This document shows, piece by piece, positions 1 to 9,976 of a DNA stretch of 64,000 nucleotides. The first letter of the stretch is position 1. Each line of letters opens with the position of its first letter. The translations under genes were made by a program, and so were the position numbers. The notes under the pieces are model-generated. The model made no database searches and was not told the DNA's origin. It saw only the letters and a program-made list of their open reading frames with translations. This stretch comes from Symbiodinium natans (taxonomy: Eukaryota > Sar > Dinophyceae > Suessiales > Symbiodiniaceae), in the NCBI GenBank assembly GCA_905221605.1, contig CAJNDS010000196.1:72551-136550 (forward strand), written 5' to 3'.

Positions 1-86
1 AAAGAACAAGAAAGGTATCCCTTCCCCACGATCCACAGGAGAAAGGGCCTGTGGATCGTGGGGAAGGGATACCTTTCTTGTTCTTT
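1..86. repeat. Perfect inverted repeat at the window edge
   Basis: Bases 1-39 and 48-86 are exact reverse complements, separated by an 8-nt loop, so the strand can fold into a 39-bp perfect hairpin. The repeat may extend left of the window. It could be a foldback (MITE-like) element, or a chimeric read or assembly artefact at a contig edge; the sequence alone does not decide. Confidence 0.9.
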
Positions 87-436
87 ATGGGGTCATGTAG
101 TGGTGAGTTTGTCCGCAGATGTGAGGCTACAACTTCCCCAAAGTGATCCCCCCTTTTACGCTAACTTTAAAAGCGCCCATCTCTCCGATGAGAAGCAGTA
201 TTGCCGGTATTAGTCCCTGCAATGTGGCCTGAGTGTCAGCTAGGCGGGTGAAAAAACCCTAAGCCCCGTTGGGCTCTCTAACACGCAAGGAAAGGAGCTC
301 CTACCGCAACAGCAAGCAAGCATGGACTTGTACTGTCTGTGCCCTCCAGAAGCAGCCGAGCAAAGGGGTCCGCGCGGCCTTTTTTGTTCCTTCCATTTGT
401 CCACCGAAGCTTTTGAAAAACTCAAGGAACCAGGAA

Positions 437-571
437 CCCTAAACCCTAAACCCTAAACCCTAAACCCTAAACCCTAAACCCTAACCCTAAACCCTAAACC
501 CTAAACCCTAAACCCTAAACCCTAAACCCTAAACCCTAAACCCTAAACAACCCTAAACCTAAACCCTAACC
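437..571 (+). repeat. Interstitial telomere-type array (CCCTAAA)n
   Basis: About 18 nearly perfect CCCTAAA units. Smaller arrays nearby lie at 672-710, 798-845, 964-1000 (TTTAGGG orientation) and 1103-1158. The unit is the telomere repeat of plants and dinoflagellates, but here it lies between exon-like segments and is not at a chromosome end. Confidence 0.95.
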
Positions 572-584
572 TCTTCCCCGGCAG

Positions 585-665
585 GAAGCAAGCCGCGCTT
601 GAAGAAGCCTCGCTTCACGGAGGCGCCGGAAGAGACCAGCTCGGATGAAAGAAAGCTTCTGCAAT
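585..665 (+). CDS. Candidate coding exon, unknown product
   Basis: After a CAG acceptor at 582-584, one frame stays open through about 80 bases into the next telomere array. It encodes a basic then acidic peptide (GSKPRLKKPRFTEAPEE and onward). Openness and position between two arrays are the only support. The donor was not identified and no family was recognised. Confidence 0.35.
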
Positions 666-1159
666 TGAACACCCTAAACCCTAAACCCTAAACCCTAAAC
701 CCTAAACCCTGAGCTCTTTAAGCAATGTGCTGTGCAAGTAAGGCTACATTTGGCCAGCCCAATGTTGCAATTGTCAAACCTTAAACTCTCATCGGACCCC
801 CTAAACCCTAAACCCTAAGCCCTAAACCCTAAACCCTAAACCCCCGATGTAGATCTGTTTAGACACATGGGCCCGGACGGATAATTGAACAACTCTTAGA
901 CCGGGACCCCCGGGCCGGCCCAACGATATAATTATTTCTCACCCCATTTATGCATGATACGTTATTTAGGGTTTAGGGTTTAGGGTCTAGGGTCTAGGGT
1001 CTTTTCCGGGTGCGCTGAAAGTAGCCAGACTTGACCCAAGCAGCAGAGCATGACCGTGAGCAACCCGTCCTATCCTCGCTTCCGAACTCCCCCGGTTAAA
1101 ATGCCTAAGCCCTAAACCCTAAACTCTTAACACCCTAACCCCTAAACCCTAAACCCTAG

Positions 1160-1288
1160 TCCTCGTTTTGCTGAAAGACTCGGTCACGCGGGTGACGTGC
1201 GTCATCAGGTGAAGCGTCTCAAGCCGGATGCCCGAGGCAGGACCCAGGAAGAGGTGTACTTGGAACTTCATGGAGACTTCTTTGAGTG
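1160..1288 (+). CDS. Candidate coding exon, unknown product
   Basis: An open stretch lies between a CCCTAG acceptor at the end of one telomere array and a GTTTAGGG donor that starts the next (1290-1334). The likely frame reads FAERLGHAGDVRHQVKRLKP and continues to GDFFEW. If real, both of its splice sites are supplied by telomere-type repeats. Product unknown. Confidence 0.4.
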
Positions 1289-1289
1289 G

Positions 1290-1334
1290 GTTTAGGGTTT
1301 AGGGTTTAGGGTTTAGGGTTTAGGGTTTAGGGTT
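1290..1334 (-). repeat. Interstitial telomere-type array (TTTAGGG)n
   Basis: Six TTTAGGG units directly after the candidate exon ending near 1288. The GT of the first unit could serve as the intron donor. Confidence 0.9.
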
Positions 1335-2613
1335 ACAAGTATCGCAAGAAAGAAGGTTGCTAAAAGACGACCACACTTGTGACCTCACTGACAAGCACCC
1401 ATGAACGGGTTGAGGTAACTTTGGGGCAGAGGTCGCCATGTAGGCCGCCGATCTCCACGCGTGCTGACGATGATATCTTAACTTTTTCGCTGCTTTCTGT
1501 ATGAACTTTCTTCGCTCAGTAGATGAGCTCGACATTAGGAGAACCTATGGGCGATGAATGTGGCGTGCTTCCAGTGTCAAGGTCTGGCAGAAATAGTGGT
1601 CGAGTAAACAAATCGCCGCGGTGCTTGGAAACTCTCTCTTTTCTTGACCAACCAGCCTGGCCACCGGTACCCGTACGTACTTGGATGTTGGACTAGACAA
1701 CCTACATGCATATCGGAACGGGCAATGGGGCCCGTCTGCAATTGTTGCAATTTGTGTTGGCCTCGTGGTTTACTATGCGTGTCCACCCGCAGAGTATGCC
1801 TTCGCACATGTGCCTTTGAGGTGATTTTTGGCTCAATTCCCACTGCTGAGCCATCTCTTGTGGGCTCTTGTATGCGATTTGCTGAGGTTGATGCAATGGG
1901 TATATAATTGCAACAAGAATATTGCAACAAGACTAGCACTAAGATCAACAATAATGATAACATATAAGCATATTATCCCATATATTCCATATTCCATCTT
2001 CTGTACTATGCATAATTCAGCATAAATTATACGTTTTGTTTTATTACACGCACACACAAACATACATATATGTATATATATATATATGTAGTTTTTATTG
2101 TATTACATGATATCGAACGGTTTTCGGCGCACCAGCAAGCCAAGGTACCCGGGGGGGGACATTTCGTTGCGTGGTCGTGTGCAGTCTCATGACCCATGGT
2201 ATCTGCGATGGTTTTCCGCGTTGTGAGCATTCTGGTGGCTTGGCGGCATGACTGTAGCACAGAGCCTTTCGAGTACACCTGTCTGTTTGGAGTCAATTCT
2301 TGAGCATCTTCATGGCTTGTCAAGGTTCTTTCAAAAGAGAGTTTGGATGCGGTGCTCCCTTTAACCCGAGTATGCCCGAGTGGGCCGGGTATAGTCCTGT
2401 ATGACCGCGTGCGCCTGAAATGCTCGCGCTGCGTAAGAAAGTATCGTAGTGGCAGCGATACCGTCGGTTTCTCGCCAGATTCAAAGCTGCTAGGGGCTAA
2501 AGCTTTGGTGTTTTGCTGCGGACGTCTTGGCATTTCTGGGGTTGCTGACACCAACATAGAGCGGCCCGCAAGTACAGAGTCCCTGTGAGGCAAGCCTCTA
2601 CGAAGTTGCGGCA
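1335..2613. other. No gene supported
   Basis: Short ORFs on both strands disagree with one another and show no family motif. The stretch holds AT-rich sequence near 1900-2110, including a TA/TG microsatellite at 2063-2088. At 1828-1838 there is an 11-nt match to the 3' part of the dinoflagellate spliced leader, but no coding sequence follows it. Confidence 0.5.
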
Positions 2614-4492
2614 TTGCACATGCATATTGGAACAGCTGGATGGGGGTTACGCTTTGATGGGGAAGATGATATCGTGGTGCTTGAAGATATGCCAACATTG
2701 CCCTTGACCATTGAGTTTTGGGCACAGCCTCTGGATTTAAAGGACCGGGCTTCAACATCCAATGTCAGCAACGCAGGGCATGCGTGTGAGACGCCTCCTG
2801 CAGTATCAGCAGGTTAGGTTTGCTACGAGTTGTCCGTGCATGCACAAAGAGTCTTCGAGTCATGCAGGATGGAATGGGCATCTCGTTGTCACGATTTAAT
2901 CCCAGCGGGGCCATCATCAGCTTTTCCTCCGTGAAGTTCAGCCAGATACTGCAGCTAAGCCTGGTCCGCGTTGCATGTTAGGTGGGTTTTCTCTGCTATG
3001 ATGTTGGTGAGTGTAGGTACATTGTCATTGGGATGTTAATTAGTTATGGTTTGTATAACATGGGGTGTCCACGTGGGGATATCATCTGTCCATAAAGACC
3101 CCACCTAGTGCTCATGTCATGGTTGAAGCATCTGTGTGTGTGGGGGACGTGGTTTGAGGAGTTAGTCATCCGATCCTCAATGGCAAGAGTTGGCCCGCAT
3201 GTCTTGCACCGCCCTCAAGCGAGGTCTGTGGACTATCTCGGGCGTACAATTTACACGCCTTATGCTGCCCTCAGCGTACTTGCGATCAGCCCTGGTCCGG
3301 GCGAGATGTACCATTGGGCAATGTCCGTGAGCTCAGATGGTGATTACGTGATTTATATGAATCTTGGCTTTGACTCACAATATGTCGCCAGCGAGGGTTG
3401 TGAATCCCAGGTTGTGAGTCCCAACCATATGGTAATGTCAACTCAGGAACGGTGAAATTGCGCAAGCTGGCACGCTGGACAGAGAAGACGTGGAAGCTAT
3501 AAAAGACGTGAGAACCCCGTTCCCATGGCTTGTAGGCTCGCGTTTTGACTTCGTTGGCGGCCGTTACGTGCCTTGCCTTCACAGTTTCTTCTGTGGTGCA
3601 ATGTTAATGCGGACCTTCCTATTGTCTCCTGTGCAGCAGTAGCATTTAGGATTCAATCTTATACAGTGTTTGAGTATGTATTCTGGCTCGCTTGGGGTAG
3701 AGCCTTCTGTCCTGAAGGGATAGCTCAGGTAACTGACGCTCGGCCTTTTGGTGGGGTGATTGACGAACTTCGCGTGTGGAGCTGCGTCCGCAGCGCAGAG
3801 GACATTCGCAGCACCAGGCAGGTGGGTGGAGTTCAAGGGTCTCGCACGCAGGAACCCTACGTGTCATGACATGCTTCATGTTGCAGGCGCGTGGCACCAC
3901 CTTGAACATCTGATTTGAGCGCAAGTGTGTACGCAAATGCCGGTACTCCGCAACAAGCAGCTTACCTCAGAGAATTGAGTTTGACAGGACCTTTGATTGT
4001 CAGACCCTATGTAGACCAAAACAGTAGCACCACGGACACGGCCCTTAGAAACCGGGTTGCTGCTGAGATTGTCCTCGGAAACCCTCCCATGACTTCTACA
4101 ACCACGTACTGTTATCACTCTTGCTCTCCATTCCGATGCCCTCAAGATGAACATGTGTACCATGTCGATGCCGTTTGCCACCTCGAAGCTGGCAGAAGGT
4201 CATGGGAAGTGTTGGCGCGGGCCCCCGAGCCCTAAACCCCTCAACCCCTAAAACCCCTAAGCCCCTAAACCCCTAAAACCCCTAAACCCCTAAAACCCCT
4301 AAAACCCCTAAGCCCCTAAGCCCCCTAAACCCCTAAACCCCTTATGCCCTAAACCCCCCAAAAAAAAAGTGTTTGCAGGTTCCTCTTCGACTCTGAGCTT
4401 CCCCACTCCAACTTGTCCAAACGGCTCGGCTTCGAGGTGCCGGGCGAAGCTGGGACTACGTTTCCTTCAGATTTTCGCAGTGGATATTGCAG
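2614..4492 (+). CDS. Multi-exon fragment with a laminin-G-like domain
   Basis: Several short stretches in changing frames line up with the order of a LamG/concanavalin-type fold. About 2626-2765 reads WGLRFDGEDDIVVLEDMP then LTIEFWAQPL, the usual start of such domains. About 3255-3390 contains EMYHWAMSVSSDGDYVIYMN, the central strand pair. About 3730-3822 reads FGGVIDELRVWSCVRSAEDI, the usual end, followed by a CAG/GTGGG donor. An exon at 4379-4492 follows a TTTGCAG acceptor and reads FLFDSELPHSNLSKRLGFEV and onward. Such domains normally sit in secreted or surface proteins and bind glycans or proteins. The 8.7-kb LTR element begins 230 bases downstream, in what would be the next intron, so these exons may belong to the same gene as those at 14.8-21.3 kb. 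Exon joins are inferred by eye. Confidence 0.5.
4229..4359 (+). repeat. Variant telomere-type array (CCCCTAAA)n
   Basis: About 16 units, mostly the octamer CCCCTAAA with AAAA and AAG variants. A second array at 4493-4553 drifts from CCCTAAA to CCCCAAA. The octamer form recurs at 19835-20030. Confidence 0.9.
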
Positions 4493-4715
4493 CCCTAAAC
4501 CCTAAACCCTAAACCCTAAACCCCAAACCCCAAACCCCAAAAAAAACCTAACCCAAGTTGAGGACGCCCTTTTGGGGCCCCTGAGGCCCCCAAAAGGGCA
4601 GCATGGCAAGCCGAGGCCAGCTTGCCTGGTGCCGTCATGGGCGGCGGCAGCCTGTACAAGTCCCCGGCCTGGGTCCCGTCTCCGTTCCCAGGCGGACTGG
4701 GGATGCTTGGGGGTT

Positions 4716-4720
4716 TAGGG
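4716..4720. repeat. Target-site duplication TAGGG, left copy
   Basis: TAGGG directly precedes the left LTR and is repeated at 13465-13469 directly after the right LTR. A 5-bp duplication is usual for Copia-type integrases. The duplicated bases are a permutation of the telomere unit TTTAGGG. Confidence 0.85.
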
Positions 4721-5008
4721 TACGGGGGGCAACCAAAGAGGTAAAGGGATCAACCCCACTGATCGCCCGGAAATTATATTCCCCAGACCGAACCAAAAGA
4801 CACACCCAGAACACGGAGAGAAAGGAGAACCAAGGAAGGGAGTAAAGGGGGCCTATGCCTAAGCACCTAGGAACCAACCCCAATCCCAACCACACGGGCT
4901 CAACTCTTTTCACGAAAAGGCCTCTGTTACTGGCCATCCTTGAGCCATATAAACAGCGGGTTCCATAACCCTTCCAATACTACCTGTTATACAAGTTGCA
5001 GCTCCGCA
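4721..5008 (-). repeat. 3' LTR of the small element (left)
   Basis: 288 bp, nearly identical to 13197-13464. In element orientation it starts TGCGGAGC and ends CCCCCCGTA (TG...TA). It has 20 extra bases near 4891-4911 that the other copy lacks; the gap is bounded by a short CAA/CCCAA microhomology. TGGCTCAAG on the minus strand at 4947-4939 matches the end of the dinoflagellate spliced leader. Confidence 0.88.
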
Positions 5009-5021
5009 CTCCCCCTGTCCC
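5009..5021 (-). promoter_or_regulatory. Polypurine tract of the small element
   Basis: On the minus strand GGGACAGGGGGAG abuts the first base of the 3' LTR. This is the expected primer position for plus-strand DNA synthesis. Confidence 0.7.
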
Positions 5022-5282
5022 AGACATTGCTGGGACACCTTGGAGATGCTGCAAACAGGCCAAAAACTGTCTCTTCCTGACAGCAGCCAGCTATTTTTTA
5101 GACGTTCCACAAACGTCGCATCCCTTTTTGGGCTTGCATATAGTGGTTTTACGTCATCCAGGACGATTGAATTAAATCTCTCAAAACCTCATTGGGTAAG
5201 ACTTTCTACCGTCAGGGATTTCCTAACTCTTAATAGTAACCACCATACTTTCAGCACATTGGCTGTTCCAGCGCACTTGTAT

Positions 5283-5843
5283 TCAGAAAGAGAAAAACCA
5301 CTCCAGCATCAATTCACACCATCCAGTCATGACTGACTTCTTCTTCTTCCGATTGGCGTCGATGCTTAGATGAAGACGTAGCAAAACATGCTCCAGGTCC
5401 GATACAGTAAGAACGGGATCCAGTATACACCTCTGAATCGAGGAGATCAACCCCTCTCTCTTTGCATCTTCAATCGCTTGACAGGATTGCTCCACCTCCG
5501 CATCCACCGCAGCAGACGCTTGTGCATCCACGTCAGAGGAGCGATCCTTTGCTTCAGGACCTTTCACCTTTGCCACTTCCTTCTTCCTTGGACTTTGACC
5601 CTTCTCCTTCTTTTGCGCTTTGCTCGAACCAGCCGTCCTGGTGCGCATACTTGACGAGGGCTTTTCTTCTTCCAAAACCACTGCCTTGGATGACGATCCA
5701 CTCTTCTCAGTGTTCACAGGCTTCTTCTTGGGCTTTGGAACCAGAAGAGTATAAGGATCATCAATGACAGCAGTCTTCCTCTTCTTTTTGGTCTTTCTCA
5801 TCTCCTCGTCCACGATAACCTCTGTCTCTGAGGTTTCCGGCAC
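5283..5843 (-). pseudogene. C-terminal segment of the small-element polyprotein
   Basis: 186 residues, rich in lysine, serine and glutamate, with basic KKKRK-type stretches that could act as nuclear-localisation or nucleic-acid-binding tails. It overlaps the preceding segment by 46 bases in a frame displaced by -1, so it was probably the end of one long reading frame. The remaining 270 bases to the LTR show no coding signal. No enzymatic motif is visible. Confidence 0.55.
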
Positions 5844-7456
5844 CTCTTTTTGAGCAGGAGTGTCCTTACTGGACTCCCTTTCCAGGGACCTCTTTTGCCC
5901 TTTTTTGAATCGCTCCCTTCTTCAAGGTTAGCGCGTTGAATCCTCAACTCATTGATCCACTCCTCGACCTCCTCCAGTGAAGTCTCGTGTGACTTCACTA
6001 TCTCGAGAAGTTCCAATGGCGTCAACATACCTGATGTCCAAGAACACCACTCGGCGTCCATCTGTTCAGCATCGCCCGTGAACTTTAGGAGCTTGAACAC
6101 CGGGTCCGCTTCCGCGCGGGCCAAATCTGACTTGCCGTCAGACATATATGAAACTGCCTCCATTAACAGTTCCATTATCTTCGTGACATCATCGTACACC
6201 ATATGATCTTCTTCTTCTTCGTCATACCGTTCAGGAGAGCCTTTTCTCCCATCATCTTTTTGACCGGTGCACCTTTTTGGGCTGTCCATCGGGGGCGTCC
6301 CAGGAGACCTTGGCCTTTTTCCACCCAAAGGATCACCGTGCTCGAAGACGCACCTGTCACCATGACGGCACCTCCCAGACTGATGAAACTGGATACACCT
6401 TACACCAGCTGCATCGTGCGAAAACTTGCAGTCCTCACCAGAGAAGCAGTGTCTCCCAGCCACGAAATATTTACACCAATATGATTGTAGCACCACATCA
6501 TCCTTTGAGTGGATGAATTTGCAATTCTCACCAAATTTGCAGCTATCTTTTCCCCTCCTGAACCAATAGCAGATGCCTCTCTTCCTCTTCTCTAGGCGCT
6601 CCGCTTCGTAACGTTCCATGGGGCGATTCTGCTCTACATGAACATTGCCATGTCCCTGAGAACTGCTTTCTTCACCCAATGTGCTATCAGTTTTTGGTGT
6701 ATCTAGAACAGCGGGAAAACCTGGCCTTGGTCTTACCACCTTCATGATTGGTTTCCCACCAGCTCCTGAGCCATGCTGAGCTGATCCACGAATGATTGGC
6801 TTCTTCAAAAGGGTTTTTGTGACGCCAGCCTTCCGCACCGCTTTGATTGGAAAACTTATCGCTCCAACTTTGGGTCCAGATACATTTGCACGACACAACC
6901 TCCTATACCCGGCTCTATATCCTTTCCACCAAAGAGCCCTAAGGATTTTCTCGGTAGCAGTAGCTTCTACCACAACCGGTTCAGGTTGACGTCCACTTTC
7001 CAACCCAAAACAACCTTCTTCTCCCTGATCTGAGGACTGGTCGGCCTTTTTTGCAACCACCATGTCAAGATGATCCTCAGGAATCCAGGGCATTTCCTTT
7101 GTAGGAAGATCTGGACCACCACTTCTTGGCCCCTCACCAGGATAACCTTTCGTGCTGTCAAAAATCTTCCCAGTCTGTCGATCTTGAAGTGCAGGCTCCC
7201 ATAACCTTGAGTAAATCCTTTGCAGGAACAACCTTGTGGCGCTTAGCCTCGATGAACTATCGGCCGCCTCCTCTTCAGGGGAAATTTCCGGCGCTTTGCC
7301 AGCAGCTTCTTCTTTGCTCGTCTCTACGTTGATACCAGCAGGAACAACAGGAGTCTCATCACTACTTGAATTCAAAACCGATTCATCATGTCCAGAGATT
7401 TCCAGCACGCACCCCAGCGGATCCACCTCCTCATCATCCTCATCCATGTGTTTCCA
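5798..7456 (-). pseudogene. Small-element polyprotein segment with three CCCH zinc fingers
   Basis: Reads on in frame after a TGA at 7457-7459. The N-terminal part is acidic, followed by a basic linker. Three tandem CCCH fingers follow: CYWFRRGKDSCKFGENCKFIH (near 6570-6510), CKYFVAGRHCFSGEDCKFSH (near 6480-6420) and CIQFHQSGRCRHGDRCVFEH (near 6400-6338). Tandem CCCH fingers usually bind single-stranded RNA. In retroelements they can replace the zinc knuckle of the nucleocapsid, and the large element in this window also carries two of them in that place. A gag/RNA-packaging role is inferred. There is no polymerase motif. A host CCCH gene is unlikely because the segment lies inside paired LTRs. 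Confidence 0.7.
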
Positions 7457-7960
7457 TCATTCCTCCAATTCATCAGCACACGTAGCTGCTTGAAGGAATT
7501 CCATCAACCGATCCCTTCCAGCTTGCCAGAGAAATTCTGTATTCACCACAGTCCCTTGGCCACCAAGGAGAATAAATGGATGTACCAGTGTTGCTACCCG
7601 AACCATCAGGTTGATGTGGTCTTCCATACCTGGAATGCGGCTCCAATCGTAGGCTATTGCCTCCATTGCCGTTCCGAAGGTATCTGCATTGGTAAACTCA
7701 TGTCGTAAATCTGGGGATAGCAAAACTCCCATAACTGAGAGCGGGAAATTACCCACCGGCGGCAAGCATGGATTGTCATGAAACGGATGATGCAATTTAC
7801 CATAATGACCTTCTTCTCTCCTTTGGAGAAGGAGTTTTCCAGTTTCCAACTGGACATTCATCACATCCACCTCAACCATTTCAGCACAAATTTTTTTCTC
7901 GCTGACGCAGCTATTGCACCCCATATTGCACGATCTGTCACACCACGACGCATAACCCAT
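7457..7960 (-). pseudogene. Small-element polyprotein segment, unknown function
   Basis: About 165 residues ending at a TGA (7457-7459). The same frame stays open on the other side of that stop, so a single nonsense change or readthrough separates it from the finger-bearing segment. No domain was recognised. The overlap with the upstream segment (7861-7960) needs a -1 frame change. Confidence 0.5.
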
Positions 7961-8655
7961 TGAGTTGTTTGTGACTGAATCAACACATGAGGATCACCAA
8001 ACATCAGCGGTGCTGGGTTTCTCACCATTGAAGGACTTGGGCTTTCCACCAGCGCGAGGCTCAACTCCCCCTCGCCTGAGCCATCCGTAGAAGCACTGAT
8101 GACCAAATTCCGGTCCATCTTATTCAGCCCTCTCGGACATTCCTTCCTCTGGATTGATACTTTTCCTCCAGAGATCTTCTCATAGATCCTCTGGAGAACG
8201 CCCTTTGACAACGACAGGTTCCCATCCCTGCTTGTTTCGGCGCTACCACTTCGTTCCAATTGGTCAGCGTGGAGAACATTGCTCCTCTCTTCACCTACCT
8301 GTTGCTCAGTCTCATCGCCAGAAACGTGTACTGCTCCCTCTAACGCCGTCCCCTGTCCAGCATCATCTTGCCCAGGTCGAACTTCAGCGCTTTCAGACAC
8401 ATTCTCCTGTCCAGCAACACCTTGCCCAGGTAGAACCTCATCTGTGGAGCCCACCGCCAGCGAACCACGAATAACAGGACCATCCACAGTCCCACTAGAG
8501 GCTGCAACATTTTGTTGTGAAGACGCTGACACCGAAAAATCTGAAAAACCTTGGCGGGTCCCCCCGCGACGCTTTGTCGCGCTTTTCGCCAAGCACAGTT
8601 GATTTTTTATGCCCGTCATTGGAGCTTTGAGAACCCTCATGTGGAACATTGCCAC
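7861..8655 (-). pseudogene. Small-element polyprotein segment, low complexity
   Basis: Up to 264 residues, rich in serine, glycine, glutamate and glutamine, with short tandem similarity (units around GQGVAGQENVSESAEVRPGQ). It includes a KGVLQRIYEKI motif that resembles LFLQRIYSRLW in the following segment, which suggests an internal duplication. Entered by a +1 frame change from the segment upstream. Function unknown. Confidence 0.5.
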
Positions 8656-9976
8656 CTTTTTTGGCTCTCTTCAATTCCCTTTCTTGCAAAAGGGCTTGCC
8701 ATAACCGCCGCGCCTCGCTGGCGTCTTCTGCACTAGATTCACCAGAGGACTCAGCATAGGAGACCAAAGCTCCCGCTTGATCGTCATCGTCCTCCACATC
8801 TGCCCATGCTTTGCTGAAGCGAAAAGACAAGCCACCACGAAGAGGTTGCAACGGCTTTGGCTTGTCCACGGGCTCCGTTGCCCTCCTGTGCCGATTTGAA
8901 TAAGAACGCGGCACATCTCGTACTTGCTTTCGATTCAACAGTGGTCGCCCCCTCTTCACGGGGTTTGACCTTGATCTATACCCTTTGTTCGGCGGGTTCA
9001 CCGGTGGCATTCCAACTCCCACCAACTGCAACCTCTGTACGCACAACGGAGACCTCTGCTCAAGCGTCCAAGCGTCGCGGTACCTGCCTTTGTCGAAGAT
9101 CTCCCGATAGGACCCTCGCGGCATCTCTTTTGCACCGTGACCTTCAGCTTCACGTACTTGCGAAATGGTTCTCGCTGTACCTCTTCCAGCTTCGCGGCTT
9201 CCAGAAGATTGTTCCACGCGTACAGACGCATTGGTAGAAACAGCCACCTCCGGCGACCTTGGCCGGTATCGGACACCACCCACCAGATTCAGAAGCTTGC
9301 AGGCGTCCACTTTTTTGACTCCCTTCTCCATCAGATCTTCCACGTAGATATATTCCTGAAGCTCCCTGACTTTGGTCACCCCGAGAGCGAACATTACCTG
9401 CCTCACATGGGGAGTGTAGACCCACAGCTCTTTGTTGCGAGCCATCCAGCTTTCAATCGGCTCCTTCGGGTCCAAAAACGGCACAGTGGTAGACTCTGCT
9501 ACCGAATCCTTTTGTACATCGTCCCCCTGTTCTTCTGCTCCATCCAGCGTAGCATCACCCTCAATTTCTTGTGTTGACACATTGGTCATTTGCAACGCTT
9601 GCGGTGCTGAGGACGATGAGGATGCGGTTCCCCAAATTGCAGGCGGCTTGAAGCTGTTGCGGTCTGGTATCTCGTCTCCTCTGTCCTGCGCATATCTCAC
9701 TTGGTTTGCCACATGCACCAAGTAACGCAACTGAGCCAGTCGATCAGGAGACATTTCGTCGTGGGAACATCGGCAGCCTGTTTTCAAACGACATCTCCCT
9801 TTGAGGTAAAAGTCGTAACAGACATGATGGAAGCCTGCATCCCGGATGGCTTTTCGGGAAGCATTGTCCCAAGACTTGCCGGCTTCACGAGTCCCTTCTA
9901 GGACAGCATTGTCATCATGAACGAACTTGCAGGCAAATCCATATTTACAGCCATCACCCTTGGCTCCATAATACAA
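8495..9976 (-). pseudogene. Small-element polyprotein segment with two CCCH fingers
   Basis: 493 residues in the frame displaced by -1 from the upstream segment. The N-terminus completes a finger (cysteine near 9974, then CKYGFACKFVHD near 9953-9915). A second finger reads CYDFYLKGRCRLKTGCRCSH near 9815-9755. The rest holds a possible helical region (VRQVMFALGVTKVRELQEYI), then an Arg/Pro-rich linker. The finger is only intact if the frame changes at about 9970, so the shift cuts through a domain and looks like damage or a sequencing indel, not a programmed site. Confidence 0.6.

Noticed and set aside
437-571. A chromosome end
   Set aside because: Arrays occur in both orientations throughout the window, with coding exons between them; they are interstitial.
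1828-1838. Relict spliced leader (TTTTGGCTCAA) marking a retrogene
   Set aside because: No open coding sequence follows, and an 11-nt match in 64 kb is weak on its own.
2027-2758. 243-residue minus-strand ORF
   Set aside because: Contains a dinucleotide-repeat-encoded YIYIYIY stretch, shows no family resemblance, and overlaps the start of the LamG-like domain on the other strand.
4566-4599. 12-bp inverted repeat (GCCCTTTTGGGG and its complement) as a terminator
   Set aside because: Rho-independent terminators do not apply in this nuclear genome, and the hairpin lies in a probable intron or exon edge with no other signal.
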